DNA of 64,000 nucleotides from Bacteroidota bacterium. Its GTDB lineage: Bacteria; Bacteroidota; Bacteroidia; Chitinophagales; Chitinophagaceae. Position numbers and translations under genes: made by a program. Shown here piece by piece: positions 25,088-34,888 of this stretch; positions within the stretch are counted from its first letter, which is position 1; each line of letters starts with the position of its first letter. The stretch lies in NCBI GenBank assembly GCA_029555415.1, contig JAKPSI010000037.1, positions 1 to 64,000 of the forward strand, read 5' to 3'. The notes beneath the pieces are model-generated. The model ran no database searches, had not been told where the DNA came from, and saw only the letters and a program-made list of their open reading frames with translations.

Positions 25088-25888
25088 ATGGCAGTGATCA
25101 AAGTACCGACCAATTTCAATATCGATGTGGAATTCGAGATCCCCGAATTCTACCGGCGTATGCTGGCCTTGCTGGTGGACATGATCATTGAATTCTGCTA
25201 TGTGTATGTGGCCATCCGGATCCTTTCGAACCTCTACCCGAATTCCGATGACGATGCCATGCGCGCCTACAGCTGGCTGTTGTTCGCACCCTATTTCCTG
25301 TATCACCTGATCATGGAGATCACGCTGAACGGACAAAGCCTTGGCAAGAAACTGATGGGCCTCCGGGTGGTGAATGAGAATGGGGGCAAAGCCAGTATCG
25401 GTCAGTTTCTGATCCGCTGGTTCCTGCGCGTATCGGATGTATGGATCGTGAGCCTGCTGGTGATCATCGCGTTCAGCAACAGTTTCGGAAGGGATGCGGA
25501 AAGGACCTTTTTCATCCTGGCAGCACTGGGTTTCCTGATCACGGACATCGCGCTGGTGGTGAATTCCAAAAAAGGACAACGGATCGGCGATATCCTGGCG
25601 CATACCATCCTCATCCGCACCCATTCGAAGGCGAGTATTGAAGAAACAGTATTCCAGGAAGTAGCCGATAATTACATCCCTTCTTTTCCGCAGATCATGC
25701 AGCTGAGCGATAAGGACATCAACGCGATCAAGAGCATCCTGCAAACAGCTCAGAAAAAAGGCGACTACATCATGGCGCTCTCCGCCAGTGATAAGATCAA
25801 GGGCCATTTGAAGATCGAGTCCTCCCTTTCTCCTTTCGATTTTCTGGAGATCCTGCTGAAGGACTACAACTATCTTTCCACCAAATAA
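25088..25888 (+). CDS. RDD-family membrane protein
   Basis: 266 residues. The RDD motif region YRRMLALLVDMIIEF lies in the first membrane segment (about 20-45), followed by further segments and the LNGQSLGKKLMGLRVV loop; a ~80-residue soluble tail ends the protein. RDD proteins are proposed transporters or membrane scaffolds. It is divergent from the SpoIIM gene and completes the MoxR module as usually found in Bacteroidota. The ATG at 25088 (MAVIKVPTNFNID) is used; an upstream ATG at 25016 lies in the shared promoter region. Confidence 0.85.
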   Translation: MAVIKVPTNFNIDVEFEIPEFYRRMLALLVDMIIEFCYVYVAIRILSNLYPNSDDDAMRAYSWLLFAPYFLYHLIMEITLNGQSLGKKLMGLRVVNENGGKASIGQFLIRWFLRVSDVWIVSLLVIIAFSNSFGRDAERTFFILAALGFLITDIALVVNSKKGQRIGDILAHTILIRTHSKASIEETVFQEVADNYIPSFPQIMQLSDKDINAIKSILQTAQKKGDYIMALSASDKIKGHLKIESSLSPFDFLEILLKDYNYLSTK

Positions 25889-25912
25889 AAAACGCCCCCT
25901 TCCGGAGGCGTT
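25887..25912 (-). terminator. Terminator of the DUF5362 genes (minus strand)
   Basis: Stem AACGCC/GGCGTT (25891-25896 with 25907-25912) with inner C-G pairs; on the minus strand it is followed by a T run (25887-25892) that overlaps the RDD stop codon. It may also act on the convergent RDD transcript. Confidence 0.75.
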
Positions 25913-25936
25913 GATATCTTTCAACCTAATTCAGTA

Positions 25937-26395
25937 TTATCTTCCTCCAATCGTCGCGACGATCAGGATCGCCAGGAAGAAGAACACCATGACAATGATC
26001 AGCAGCACGCCGATGATCTTGAAATAGGTAGCCAGCTTCGCGAGTCCGTCACCGATCTGCATCGTATCATTATTATCCACCCCTGCTTTGGTCAGTCTTG
26101 CATACTGACTCAGGAAATAGAACATAAAGATGGCCAGTACAAGAGAAATGACCGCAGAAACGAGGTTGCTTCCGGTCGAGGCCGCATTCTGTGATGAGAA
26201 ACCTTCCATTCCCATATTCCGCAGCATGGCTTCCTGTCTGCTTCTCGTGACGAAAAAAGAAATAAAGGAGACCACGGAACCTACCAGAGAGAGAATGGCG
26301 GCAATAGCAGCTACGTTGGCCGCGCCCTTCATCTGTTGTTTCAGGTTGTCATCGTATTGAATGTCGAAAAGGGAATGTTCGTTTTGATATTCCAT
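25937..26395 (-). CDS. DUF5362-family small membrane protein (second copy)
   Basis: 152 residues, no signal peptide. The N-terminus MEYQNEHSLFDIQYDDNL is followed by about four hydrophobic segments (AAIAAILSLVGSVVSFISFF; SAVISLVLAIFMFYFLSQYA; FKIIGVLLIIVMVFFFLAIL). It is a paralogue of the next gene upstream, sharing the SLFD N-terminus and the STEL/IGDGLA-type pattern. They are co-directional with 11 bases between them and probably form one transcript. Function unknown. Confidence 0.75.
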   Translation of the reverse strand: MEYQNEHSLFDIQYDDNLKQQMKGAANVAAIAAILSLVGSVVSFISFFVTRSRQEAMLRNMGMEGFSSQNAASTGSNLVSAVISLVLAIFMFYFLSQYARLTKAGVDNNDTMQIGDGLAKLATYFKIIGVLLIIVMVFFFLAILIVATIGGR

Positions 26396-26406
26396 AAATA
26401 AGTTTT

Positions 26407-26835
26407 TTAAAAGTTGAGGATAGTGCTGATCGCATACAGCAGGGAAAGAACGGACATGACCGTGCTGAAAATGAAAAAAGAACGAAGGGCCCGGAAGCCT
26501 TCGGCCAACTCTGTGGAGTTCTTACTGTCAAGCCCTTTCTTCAATTGGGTAGATGCCTTGAACATCAGGAACACCCATACGCCCAGTACAAGGACCATCA
26601 CGATCACAATGATCAGGATCACACCGGCGAGACTGGAACTGCCGAGCTCAGAAAGCAGGCTGATCTGTTTGAAAATGGCTTGTCCTGCCAATGCAAATAC
26701 CAGGAGGATCAGACCCAGGCCCACAAAGCCTGTGATGGAAATGAAGCGGGTCCATTTGCTGACCGAATTGATGCTGCTTTGCGCGCCCGCATCAATATTC
26801 ATGTCGAATAGTGAGGAGTTTTGTTCCTGTTCCAT
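26407..26835 (-). CDS. DUF5362-family small membrane protein (first copy)
   Basis: 142 residues, starting MEQEQNSSLFDMNIDAG; four hydrophobic segments with a short charged loop (KASTQLKKGLDSKNSTELAEG). A tandem paralogue of the gene at 25937. The ATG at 26835 is chosen because the longer frame (from 26886) crosses the TAAATTTG promoter at 26884. Function unknown; the duplication suggests partners in one membrane complex, which is inference only. Confidence 0.75.
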   Translation of the reverse strand: MEQEQNSSLFDMNIDAGAQSSINSVSKWTRFISITGFVGLGLILLVFALAGQAIFKQISLLSELGSSSLAGVILIIVIVMVLVLGVWVFLMFKASTQLKKGLDSKNSTELAEGFRALRSFFIFSTVMSVLSLLYAISTILNF

Positions 26836-26883
26836 ATTGTAGTTTTTGGTAGTAATAAATTTACAGGCCCTTGGCGGGACCTG

Positions 26884-26891
26884 CAAATTTA
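26884..26891 (-). promoter_or_regulatory. TAnnTTTG promoter element for the DUF5362 pair
   Basis: TAAATTTG on the minus strand, about 49 bases before the ATG at 26835 and just downstream of the proS stop. An imperfect hairpin (GCAGG...CCTG) follows it. Confidence 0.55.
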
Positions 26892-26907
26892 CTTTTACCG
26901 AAAACCA

Positions 26908-28386
<1,479 letters not shown>

Positions 28387-28519
28387 TTTTTTAACATTTT
28401 GCCCTTTAGGGGTTTAACGGCGAAAGCCCTTTTAGTTATTATTTAACAACGAATTGCGCAATATATTTATGGACTGGTAGAATCTTTGTGCTACAAACGA
28501 TTGCGCGACCGAAGTCGCA

Positions 28520-28527
28520 CAAAAGTA
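28520..28527 (-). promoter_or_regulatory. TAnnTTTG promoter element, probably of proS
   Basis: TACTTTTG on the minus strand, 134 bases before the proS ATG. The long leader contains a small hairpin (GCGCGAC...GTCGCAC, 28503-28520). Assignment is by position. Confidence 0.4.
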
Positions 28528-28563
28528 GTAACTTCAATTTATAAACCGTTTAAACCGTTTGCC

Positions 28564-29295
28564 ATGAAATCAGCAATTCTACTTCTGGCAGTTTCCGCAG
28601 CCGCTCTGAGCAGCTGTACCACCGCGTATAAGACCGGTCAAACCCCTGATGATGTTTATTTTTCCCCGGCCCGTCCACAGGACGAATATGTACGCGTGGA
28701 AAAGCAGGATGACCGTCAGTACAACAGTGATGACGAGTATTATGACGACCGTTACCTGCGCATGAAAGTGCATAACAGGACCCGTTGGAGCGATCTGGAC
28801 GACCGCTATTATTTCGGCAGCCGTTACAGTTACAATTCATATTCCTACAATAATTGCTACAACAATCCCTGGAATCCTTACAGTTACTGGAACAATTATT
28901 ACAACCCCTACTATCACAATTATGTGATCGTGAATCCGCATTCAACTGCTTCATTGGGCAGACCCAGGACCTTCAACCTGAATACTTACAACAGCAATTC
29001 ATTGCTCAACAGCAACTATACGAATCCGAAAGCGACCACCGCTTCCAATAATTCACATTATACCGGACCGCGTACCACCGGCACCTACACTACGCCGACC
29101 AATACGAATACCCGGAACAATTCGAATAACGGAAGCTTCCTGCGTGACCTGTTCAGCGGTGGCAATAAGAACAACAACAGCAGCAACTCCGGTTCCAGCT
29201 CTTCGAGCCATAACACGAATAGCAGCAGTTCATCCAGTTCCAGTTCAAGTTCGAGTTCATCCTCTTCAAGCAGTGCTCCTGTCAGAAGATTCTAA
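28564..29295 (+). CDS. Low-complexity Asn/Tyr/Ser-rich lipoprotein
   Basis: 243 residues. The signal MKSAILLLAVSAAALSSC gives a lipobox with Cys18. The mature protein is rich in Asn, Tyr and acidic residues (SYNSYSYNNCYNNPWNPYS), then Thr/Asn-rich, and ends with a run of about twenty serines, encoded by mixed AGC/TCN codons, before APVRRF. It is probably a flexible, disordered surface or periplasmic lipoprotein; no family function is known. The ATG at 28564 is selected as the signal peptide start. A hairpin follows the stop. Confidence 0.72.
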   Translation: MKSAILLLAVSAAALSSCTTAYKTGQTPDDVYFSPARPQDEYVRVEKQDDRQYNSDDEYYDDRYLRMKVHNRTRWSDLDDRYYFGSRYSYNSYSYNNCYNNPWNPYSYWNNYYNPYYHNYVIVNPHSTASLGRPRTFNLNTYNSNSLLNSNYTNPKATTASNNSHYTGPRTTGTYTTPTNTNTRNNSNNGSFLRDLFSGGNKNNNSSNSGSSSSSHNTNSSSSSSSSSSSSSSSSSSAPVRRF

Positions 29296-29306
29296 AAAAA
29301 CTGATC

Positions 29307-29341
29307 CTTTTGATCTCCCGGTCATGCCGGGAGGTCAAAAG
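29307..29341 (+). terminator. Hairpin after the low-complexity lipoprotein gene (possible terminator)
   Basis: 15-bp stem with one mismatch (CTTTTGATCTCCCGG, 29307-29321, with 29327-29341) and loop TCATG. There is no T run after it, so it may be an attenuator or processing hairpin rather than an intrinsic terminator. Confidence 0.5.
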
Positions 29342-29400
29342 TGCTATGATCGCCACACATCAGCACTGAACATCCTTTTCTTGTACCTAATTTTACAGCA

Positions 29401-30948
29401 ATGAGAAAGATCATCTTCTTATTCAGCCTCCTTATACCCGCTACTGCCCTTTTTGCGCAGGAACCGGGAGATGCCTTACGTTATTCCTGGGGACCTTCCA
29501 GCGGTACCGCACGCCAGCAGGCGATCGGTGGTGCCATGACTTCCCTGGGTGGTGATATTTCCGCCACTTTCGTGAATCCGGCGGGACTGGCATTTTACAA
29601 GACCGGTGATTTCGTGATCACACCTGGCTTCAATATGCTGCGCAATAAAGCCACTTATTATGGCCGCGCGGAAAAAGACAAACGCAATGGCATGGCCTTC
29701 GGAACTACCGGTGTGGTTTGGGGCGAAGGTTATACCGGCCCGAATAAAAGGAACAGAGGTTCCGCAGTGAGTCTCGCTGTGAATCAATCCGGTTATTTCG
29801 GCAGTAACATCTTATACCGCGGATCGAACAGCCAGAACTCCTATTCCCAGAAATTTCTGGAGGAGATCGCGAACAATAATGACCGCGATGCGAACCATGT
29901 GGCATCGGGTTATCCTTTCGGAACGAGTCTCGCGTTCAATACTTACTGGATCGATACCATCGCGGGTGGTTCATCCAATAACTATTCATTCAAGACACGT
30001 GCGCCGATCGGTACCGGATTGCTGCAGGAGAACAGGATCAGCAATCGGGGCGGTATTACGGAACTGGCACTGGGCCTGGCCGCCAACTCAAATGATAAAT
30101 TCTTCTTTGGCGGCACGTTCGGTGTTCCCTTCCTGCATTATAAAAAGGAAGCGACCTTCACTGAAGCGGATGCCACCACGAATACCAATAACAATTTCGA
30201 CTTCGCATCGATCACGGAGAATCTGACCACGGATGGTGTGGGTATCAACCTGAAGATGGGTCTGATCTATAAGCCTGCAGAATTCTTCCGCCTTGGTTTC
30301 GCATTCCATACACCAACTTATTTCAATCTTACTGATAAGTACAGCGCGACCGTCACCACCAATACGGAGAACTACAAGGGTAATCTGACCCAAACTTCTG
30401 CTACGGTGAATAACGGTTCTGACGGATCATTCAAATACACGATGCTGACGCCTTACCGTTTGATGGCTTCCGCCTCTTATGTATTGCGTGAGATCCAGGA
30501 TGTGCGTAAACAGAAAGGATTCCTGACCGCCGATATCGAATATGTGAATTACAAATCCGCATCCTTCCATCCGGATGCGAATGGCAATGCGGACCAGTCC
30601 ACCAAGGACTATCTCAAATCCCTGAACACGGCGATCGACAACGCTTATAAAGGCGCATTCAATATCAAAGCCGGTGGTGAATTGAAATTCACGACGGTGA
30701 TGGTCCGCCTGGGTACCGCTTATTACGGCAACCCTTACAAGAACCTGCATGGTGAGAAAGGCAGTCGCTTCTCTCTCAGCGGTGGCCTCGGCTACCGTAA
30801 CAAAGGCGTCTTTGTGGATGTAGCTTATGTGTATACGATGGGTAAGGATGTTCATTTCCCGTATCGCTTACAGACCGGCGCTTTCAGTGGCGCAACGATA
30901 AAGAATACGGGGGGGAATGCGATACTGACCGTAGGATTCAAGATATAA
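29401..30948 (+). CDS. OmpP1/FadL-like outer-membrane porin
   Basis: 515 residues. The signal peptide ends at ALFAQ; the mature N-terminus DALRYSWGPSSGTARQQAIG, followed by AMTSLGGDISATFVNPAGLA, is typical of the OmpP1/FadL/TodX family, whose barrels pass hydrophobic compounds across the outer membrane. The remainder alternates beta strands, ending ILTVGFKI with a C-terminal hydrophobic strand. Substrate unknown. A TTTTGAR heptad array starts at the TAA stop, and a terminator follows. Confidence 0.82.
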   Translation: MRKIIFLFSLLIPATALFAQEPGDALRYSWGPSSGTARQQAIGGAMTSLGGDISATFVNPAGLAFYKTGDFVITPGFNMLRNKATYYGRAEKDKRNGMAFGTTGVVWGEGYTGPNKRNRGSAVSLAVNQSGYFGSNILYRGSNSQNSYSQKFLEEIANNNDRDANHVASGYPFGTSLAFNTYWIDTIAGGSSNNYSFKTRAPIGTGLLQENRISNRGGITELALGLAANSNDKFFFGGTFGVPFLHYKKEATFTEADATTNTNNNFDFASITENLTTDGVGINLKMGLIYKPAEFFRLGFAFHTPTYFNLTDKYSATVTTNTENYKGNLTQTSATVNNGSDGSFKYTMLTPYRLMASASYVLREIQDVRKQKGFLTADIEYVNYKSASFHPDANGNADQSTKDYLKSLNTAIDNAYKGAFNIKAGGELKFTTVMVRLGTAYYGNPYKNLHGEKGSRFSLSGGLGYRNKGVFVDVAYVYTMGKDVHFPYRLQTGAFSGATIKNTGGNAILTVGFKI

Positions 30949-30975
30949 ATTTTGAGTTTTGAATTTTGAATTGAG
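30949..30975 (+). repeat. TTTTGAR heptad array at the porin stop
   Basis: After the TAA come TTTTGAG TTTTGAA TTTTGAA in the gene's sense, so TGA recurs every 7 bases and covers all three frames. No inverted partner is seen before the terminator 22 bases later. Confidence 0.8.
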
Positions 30976-30996
30976 GGGCATTGGTAAAGAATTTGA

Positions 30997-31023
30997 AAAG
31001 ACGTCGTTGTGGCGTCTTTTTTT
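30997..31023 (+). terminator. Terminator of the OmpP1/FadL-like gene
   Basis: Stem AAAGACG (30997-31003) with CGTCTTT (31013-31019), followed by a T run. Confidence 0.8.
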
Positions 31024-31055
31024 GTGTGAATTCTCCTTCAGTACGAACATTTTTT

Positions 31056-31161
31056 CTTGACACATAGAAAAGAGGTCATGGAGGAATACACATATAGTTT
31101 GCTTTTATTTTAAATGGCCTATGTGTTCAGGCCTCCATGCCCTCCATGCCTATGTGACAAG
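31056..31161. repeat. CACATAGG-type inverted element
   Basis: Left arm (31056-31084) begins CTTGACACATAG and ends CATGGAGG; right arm (31132-31161) is its inverse, CCTCCATG to CTATGTGACAAG. The centre holds TACACATATAG and GGCCTATGTG. It is related to 11351-11569 and, like it, starts just beyond a terminator. The rest of this 290-base spacer holds nothing else recognisable. Confidence 0.7.
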
Positions 31162-31240
31162 AATTTTGACCGCTTATCACGATTAATTAATTTCAGTATG
31201 TAAACCCCTTCCTTCCGGCATCGCCTAAAAAACTTCAAAC

Positions 31241-31984
31241 ATGAAAACGATCTTCAGCTTACTTTTTGCTGGCTTATTTGCCACGAACCTGATGGCGCAG
31301 GTGAATACCTCGCCCAACCCCTATCCCAAAACCATCACGGTGACCGGATCGGCATCCATGGACATTATTCCGGATGAAATCTATGTGAATGTGGTGTTAC
31401 AGGAATATCAGAAGAAGAGTGAATCGAAGAAGGATATTGAAACGATCAAATCTCAGTTCCTCGACAATTGCCGCCAGGCGGGCATCCCGGATTCCAGCAT
31501 CAGCATCGTGGCCTTCACCGGTGCCGGTAATTATTATATCTGGAGAAAAAGAAAAAGGGACAACGACCTGCAGTCGAGCATCACTTATCAGGTCAAATTC
31601 AAAAGCAGTACGCTGATGGATGCCCTGGTGGATAAACTGGATGACGAAGCCACGCAGAGCTTCCAGGTCGTCAGGACCAGTCACAGCCGGATGTCGGAAT
31701 TCCGCCGCCAGTTGAAGATCAAAGCCGTGCAGGCCGCGAAAGAAAAAGGCATATACCTGACGGATGCCATAGGTGAAAAACTGGGCGAAGCGATCACGAT
31801 CAATGAACCGCAGGACCCCAACACCGATCTGGTCTCCCGGAGAGATAATTATAATATTCCTGTTTCCCAGAGCAACGTAGCTTTCAGTGAATTCGACAAA
31901 TCATTCAGCGGCAAATCCACAGAGATCGACTTCAGGAGGATCACCCTGCGTTATGAAGTGGAGATCGTATTCGCACTGAAATAA
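31241..31984 (+). CDS. SIMPL-domain (DUF541) exported protein
   Basis: 247 residues. The signal peptide ends at LMAQ; the SIMPL/DUF541 domain covers nearly all of the rest (PKTITVTGSASMDIIPDEIY, then the NDLQSSITYQVKF segment and KAVQAAKEKGIYLTDAIGEKLG). Family members are periplasmic or outer-membrane-associated oligomers of uncertain role. It is followed by a lipoprotein gene 18 bases downstream in the same direction, so the two are probably co-transcribed. Confidence 0.85.
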   Translation: MKTIFSLLFAGLFATNLMAQVNTSPNPYPKTITVTGSASMDIIPDEIYVNVVLQEYQKKSESKKDIETIKSQFLDNCRQAGIPDSSISIVAFTGAGNYYIWRKRKRDNDLQSSITYQVKFKSSTLMDALVDKLDDEATQSFQVVRTSHSRMSEFRRQLKIKAVQAAKEKGIYLTDAIGEKLGEAITINEPQDPNTDLVSRRDNYNIPVSQSNVAFSEFDKSFSGKSTEIDFRRITLRYEVEIVFALK

Positions 31985-32002
31985 AAAAAGAACTTACTAT
32001 TT

Positions 32003-32536
32003 ATGAACAGATACCGGAACTTCCAGGCAATCGCAGTATTGATGATGATCTTTTCATTCATCGCTTGCAATAATTCAACGGAAACCCCACCGATCGTAAA
32101 GTCTACCACGATGACCCCGAATGGAGGTTTCGAGTACCGGTTCGGTGATGCGACCAAACCACCGCCCTATCATCGCAGTTTTACCATCAGCATTAAGCCA
32201 GGTATGGTGCGGCTGGAGATCTCCTCGTACGGCGATATACTGTTGAAAGATTCGAGTGTGCTGACTGAAGCACAGTACTTCGACTTCGTCAGCAAAGTAA
32301 CCGCGCTGAAAGTGAGCTTGAAGAAAGAGAATCCTTCCAATGACTGTACCGGTGGTGCTACGGATTATCTGGCGCTGTATACAGATACGCCGGATGAGCT
32401 CCGGGGGTATTTGTATCATTGCGGTTCAACGGACTTCGGGAACCTGGAGGGTGAAGTGGAGAAGTGTATTCAGCTATTTCATGATATGGTACCGGACCTG
32501 GGGAAGAAACTGGATTCAACGAGGGCGCAGGAGTAA
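32003..32536 (+). CDS. Putative lipoprotein of unknown function
   Basis: 177 residues. The signal ends MMIFSFIACNNS (lipobox Cys22). The mature domain has a cysteine pair (NDCTGGATDYLALYTDTP and LYHCGSTDFGN) that could form a disulfide. No family recognised. Probably in an operon with the SIMPL gene. It is followed by the tandem repeat array. Confidence 0.68.
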   Translation: MNRYRNFQAIAVLMMIFSFIACNNSTETPPIVKSTTMTPNGGFEYRFGDATKPPPYHRSFTISIKPGMVRLEISSYGDILLKDSSVLTEAQYFDFVSKVTALKVSLKKENPSNDCTGGATDYLALYTDTPDELRGYLYHCGSTDFGNLEGEVEKCIQLFHDMVPDLGKKLDSTRAQE

Positions 32537-32559
32537 AGGTGGGGCATCTTTTATTTACC

Positions 32560-33231
32560 ACAGAGGCACGGAGGCTTGTGCCACATATCTTTTATAGAAG
32601 ATTTAATATGACATTATATTGCCTGCTATCCGGAGAATGGAGTTCACTTAGGGACTGCAAGCAGTCCAACGTTTCCATAGTAAATGCAGAATGATGCCAC
32701 AGGCAATTGATTTAAAACTTTTGAGGGTCTTCTCACCCTCTCTTCCGGAGAGGGGGCCCGGGGGGTGAGGTCAGTTTTTTAACACAGAGGCACGGAAGTT
32801 TATGCCACATAACTTTTATAGAAGATTTAATATGACATTGTAATGCCTGCTATACGGAGAATGGAGTTCACTGAGGGACTGCAAGCAGTCCAACGTTTCC
32901 ATAGTAAATGCAGAATGATGCCACAGGCAATTGATTTAAAACATTTGAGGGTCTTCTCCCCCTTTCTTCCGGAGAGGGGGCCAGGGGGGGGTGAGGTCAG
33001 TTTTTTAACACAGAGGCACGGAGGTTTGTGCCACATAACTTTTACAGAAGATTTAATATGACATTGTAATGCCTGCTATCCGGAGAATGGAGTTCACTTA
33101 GGGACTGCAAGCAGTCCAACGTTTCCATAGTAAATGCAGAATGATGCTACAGGCAATTGATTTAAAACTTTTGAGGGTCTTCTCCCCCTCTCTTCCGGAG
33201 AGGGGGCCCGGGGGGTGAGGTCAGTTTTTAA
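32560..33231. repeat. Three tandem copies of a ~225-bp non-coding unit
   Basis: Copies start at 32560, 32783 and 33010 (periods 223 and 227) and differ at only a few positions. Each runs from ACAGAGGCACGGA through AGACTGCAAGCAGTCC-like and GATTTAATATGACATT stretches to a GC-rich part (CTCTTCCGGAGAGGGGGCCC) and GTGAGGTCAGTTTTTTAAC. A partial fourth start (ACTGAGGGACTGCAAG) follows. Frames are not conserved between copies. This accounts for the 745-base gap before miaA. Confidence 0.93.
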
Positions 33232-33281
33232 CACTGAGGGACTGCAAGAAGCCTTGAACACCTTACCGTCTTTCCGGCCAA

Positions 33282-34193
33282 TTAAACTGATGTATCAATA
33301 AACTGCAGGATCTTATCCCACTCATCCGGTACAAACCAGTGCATCTCCGGATCGCGGTTGAACCAGGTCATCTGACGTTTGGCATACTGACGGGTATTGA
33401 TCTTAACGCGTTCAACCGCGTCTTCCAGCCGGCATTTGCCTTCGAGGTATTCGAATATTTCCTGATAGCCGACGGTTTGCAGGGCGTTCAGGTGGCGGTT
33501 CGGGCGCAGTTCACGCACTTCGGCTTCCAGTCCGGCTTTCATCATCTGGTCCACACGTTCGTCAATACGCTGACGGAGTATGTCGCGGGGTAAAGTGAGT
33601 CCGATCTTTATGATCTCAAAATCACGTGAAGTCTTTTCATTTCTGCGGAAAGAGAAAATGGAATGACCCGTTGCTTCCACTACTTCCAGTGCCCGCATCA
33701 TACGTTGCGGATTCTGCATCTCCCCTTTTTCCGCGAACAGCGGATCGCGTAAATTGAGTTCCTGCTGCAGCCAGCCGATGCCATTTGCCTCATAGGAGGC
33801 GATGATCTTTTCACGGATCCCTGCCGGTATCTCCGGGATCAGGTCCAGCCCTTCGCAGAAGGCACGGATGTAAAGACCGGTGCCACCCACCATCACGACC
33901 ACATCATGTGTCTTGAATAATTCAGCTGCTTTTTCCAGTGCATAGGATTCAAATACCGCGGCGGTCACATCTTCCTGAATGGAATGGGAAGCGATAAAAA
34001 AATGCGGAACGGCGCTGAGCTCTTCATCCGAAGGCCGCGCTACCCCGATCTTCATTTCTTTGTAGCACTGGCGACTATCCGCCGAAATAATGGATGTATG
34101 AAAATGCTGCGCGATGCGTATCGCCATGGCAGTCTTGCCTGCGGCAGTCGGGCCTGCTATAAGAATGAGCTTTTTTGTGGATAAATGTGTCAT
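33282..34193 (-). CDS. miaA: tRNA dimethylallyltransferase
   Basis: 303 residues. It adds a dimethylallyl group to A37 of tRNAs reading UNN codons. Motifs are the P-loop GPTAAGKT (14-21), DSRQCYKEMKIGVARPS with the catalytic Asp, and VGGTGLYIRAFCEGLD. The C-terminal RQYAKRQMTWFNRDPEMHW is also typical. It needs dimethylallyl diphosphate, the product of the MEP pathway to which ispH in this window belongs. It follows the pRiA4b-type gene on the same strand. Confidence 0.96.
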   Translation of the reverse strand: MTHLSTKKLILIAGPTAAGKTAMAIRIAQHFHTSIISADSRQCYKEMKIGVARPSDEELSAVPHFFIASHSIQEDVTAAVFESYALEKAAELFKTHDVVVMVGGTGLYIRAFCEGLDLIPEIPAGIREKIIASYEANGIGWLQQELNLRDPLFAEKGEMQNPQRMMRALEVVEATGHSIFSFRRNEKTSRDFEIIKIGLTLPRDILRQRIDERVDQMMKAGLEAEVRELRPNRHLNALQTVGYQEIFEYLEGKCRLEDAVERVKINTRQYAKRQMTWFNRDPEMHWFVPDEWDKILQFIDTSV

Positions 34194-34227
34194 GTTCGAT
34201 CCCGGCGGAAAGAATGATCCTATGCCG

Positions 34228-34260
34228 GACTATTGACTAAAGACTACAGACTAACGACTA
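34228..34260 (-). repeat. TAGTCNN heptad array through the stop of the pRiA4b-type gene
   Basis: Plus strand GACTATT GACTAAA GACTACA GACTAAC GACTA. On the gene's own strand this reads TAGTCGT TAGTCTG TAGTCTT TAGTCAA TAGTC: the gene's TAG stop is the first unit, and the next four TAGs fall in successive frames. No inverted arm is present. Confidence 0.88.
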
Positions 34261-34842
34261 GCTTTCTTCGCCAGCACTTTCTTCTCCACCTTCCTCAGCG
34301 CCCCCTTCTTCCAGTCCGAGGTCTTCGCCATCTTCATCTTTTTCGGCAAAGCCATCACCAACGGCGATGGAACTGAGATCGTACTTCTCTTCGATATCGG
34401 CGAATTTCTCACCCAGCAGGCCTTTGGTACCGTACTGGCTGGGCGCAATGCCTTCGGTGCGGACAACGGTGGGGTAAGTGATCTTGGGGTTCTCCTCTTT
34501 GGATACATTGATGAGTTCCACCAGGAAGGTCCAGTTCTTATTGAAATCGTACTGATAAATGAAGCGCTGGTTGGGGTCACGTATCTCGGAACCGATGGTC
34601 GTATCTGCCATCAGGAGCGGAGCGGCTTTATAATCCTTTTCATACACTTCGAGGGAGATCTCACGGCCACGCTGCCAGTGGTCATTACTGCGGTAAAAGG
34701 TAGCCTTATGTTTATTGTCGAATTCATAGCCACGCAGGATGGCGGCATGAAGGTCGAGGAAGTTCTGGTTATGACGGATCACCACATCGCGGTAGATGCT
34801 TTCATCTTCTTCAAAATAGATCCTGAATCGTAAAATTGCCAT
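34258..34842 (-). CDS. pRiA4b ORF-3-like protein
   Basis: 194 residues. Residues 1-150 match the plasmid pRiA4b ORF-3 family pattern (MAILRFRIYFEEDESIYRDV, LHAAILRGYEFDNKHKATFY, YQYDFNKNWTFLVEL), a small alpha/beta domain of unknown role once linked to transposons but common as a chromosomal gene. The last 35 residues are strongly acidic (EDGEDLGLEEGGAEEGGEES). It lies 65 bases upstream of miaA on the same strand. No transposase is nearby, so no mobility is inferred. Confidence 0.8.
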   Translation of the reverse strand: MAILRFRIYFEEDESIYRDVVIRHNQNFLDLHAAILRGYEFDNKHKATFYRSNDHWQRGREISLEVYEKDYKAAPLLMADTTIGSEIRDPNQRFIYQYDFNKNWTFLVELINVSKEENPKITYPTVVRTEGIAPSQYGTKGLLGEKFADIEEKYDLSSIAVGDGFAEKDEDGEDLGLEEGGAEEGGEESAGEES

Positions 34843-34888
34843 TACACAAATTTAAAACTTTACCCCGAAGGAGGAAGTGATTTAGCGT

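Noticed and set aside
28488-28530. Possible tRNA or structured RNA near the lipoprotein start
   Set aside because: Only a 7-bp hairpin is visible (GCGCGAC/GTCGCAC); no tRNA arms or known riboswitch pattern.
32843-33061. Open frames in the tandem 225-bp units
   Set aside because: Units differ by indels and the frames are not shared between the three copies.
32560-33231. CRISPR array
   Set aside because: Whole units are repeated, with no alternation of short repeats and unique spacers, and no cas genes are present.
34258-34842. pRiA4b-type gene as a sign of a transposon or plasmid
   Set aside because: No transposase, terminal repeats or target duplication nearby, and composition matches the neighbours; the family is also an ordinary chromosomal gene.
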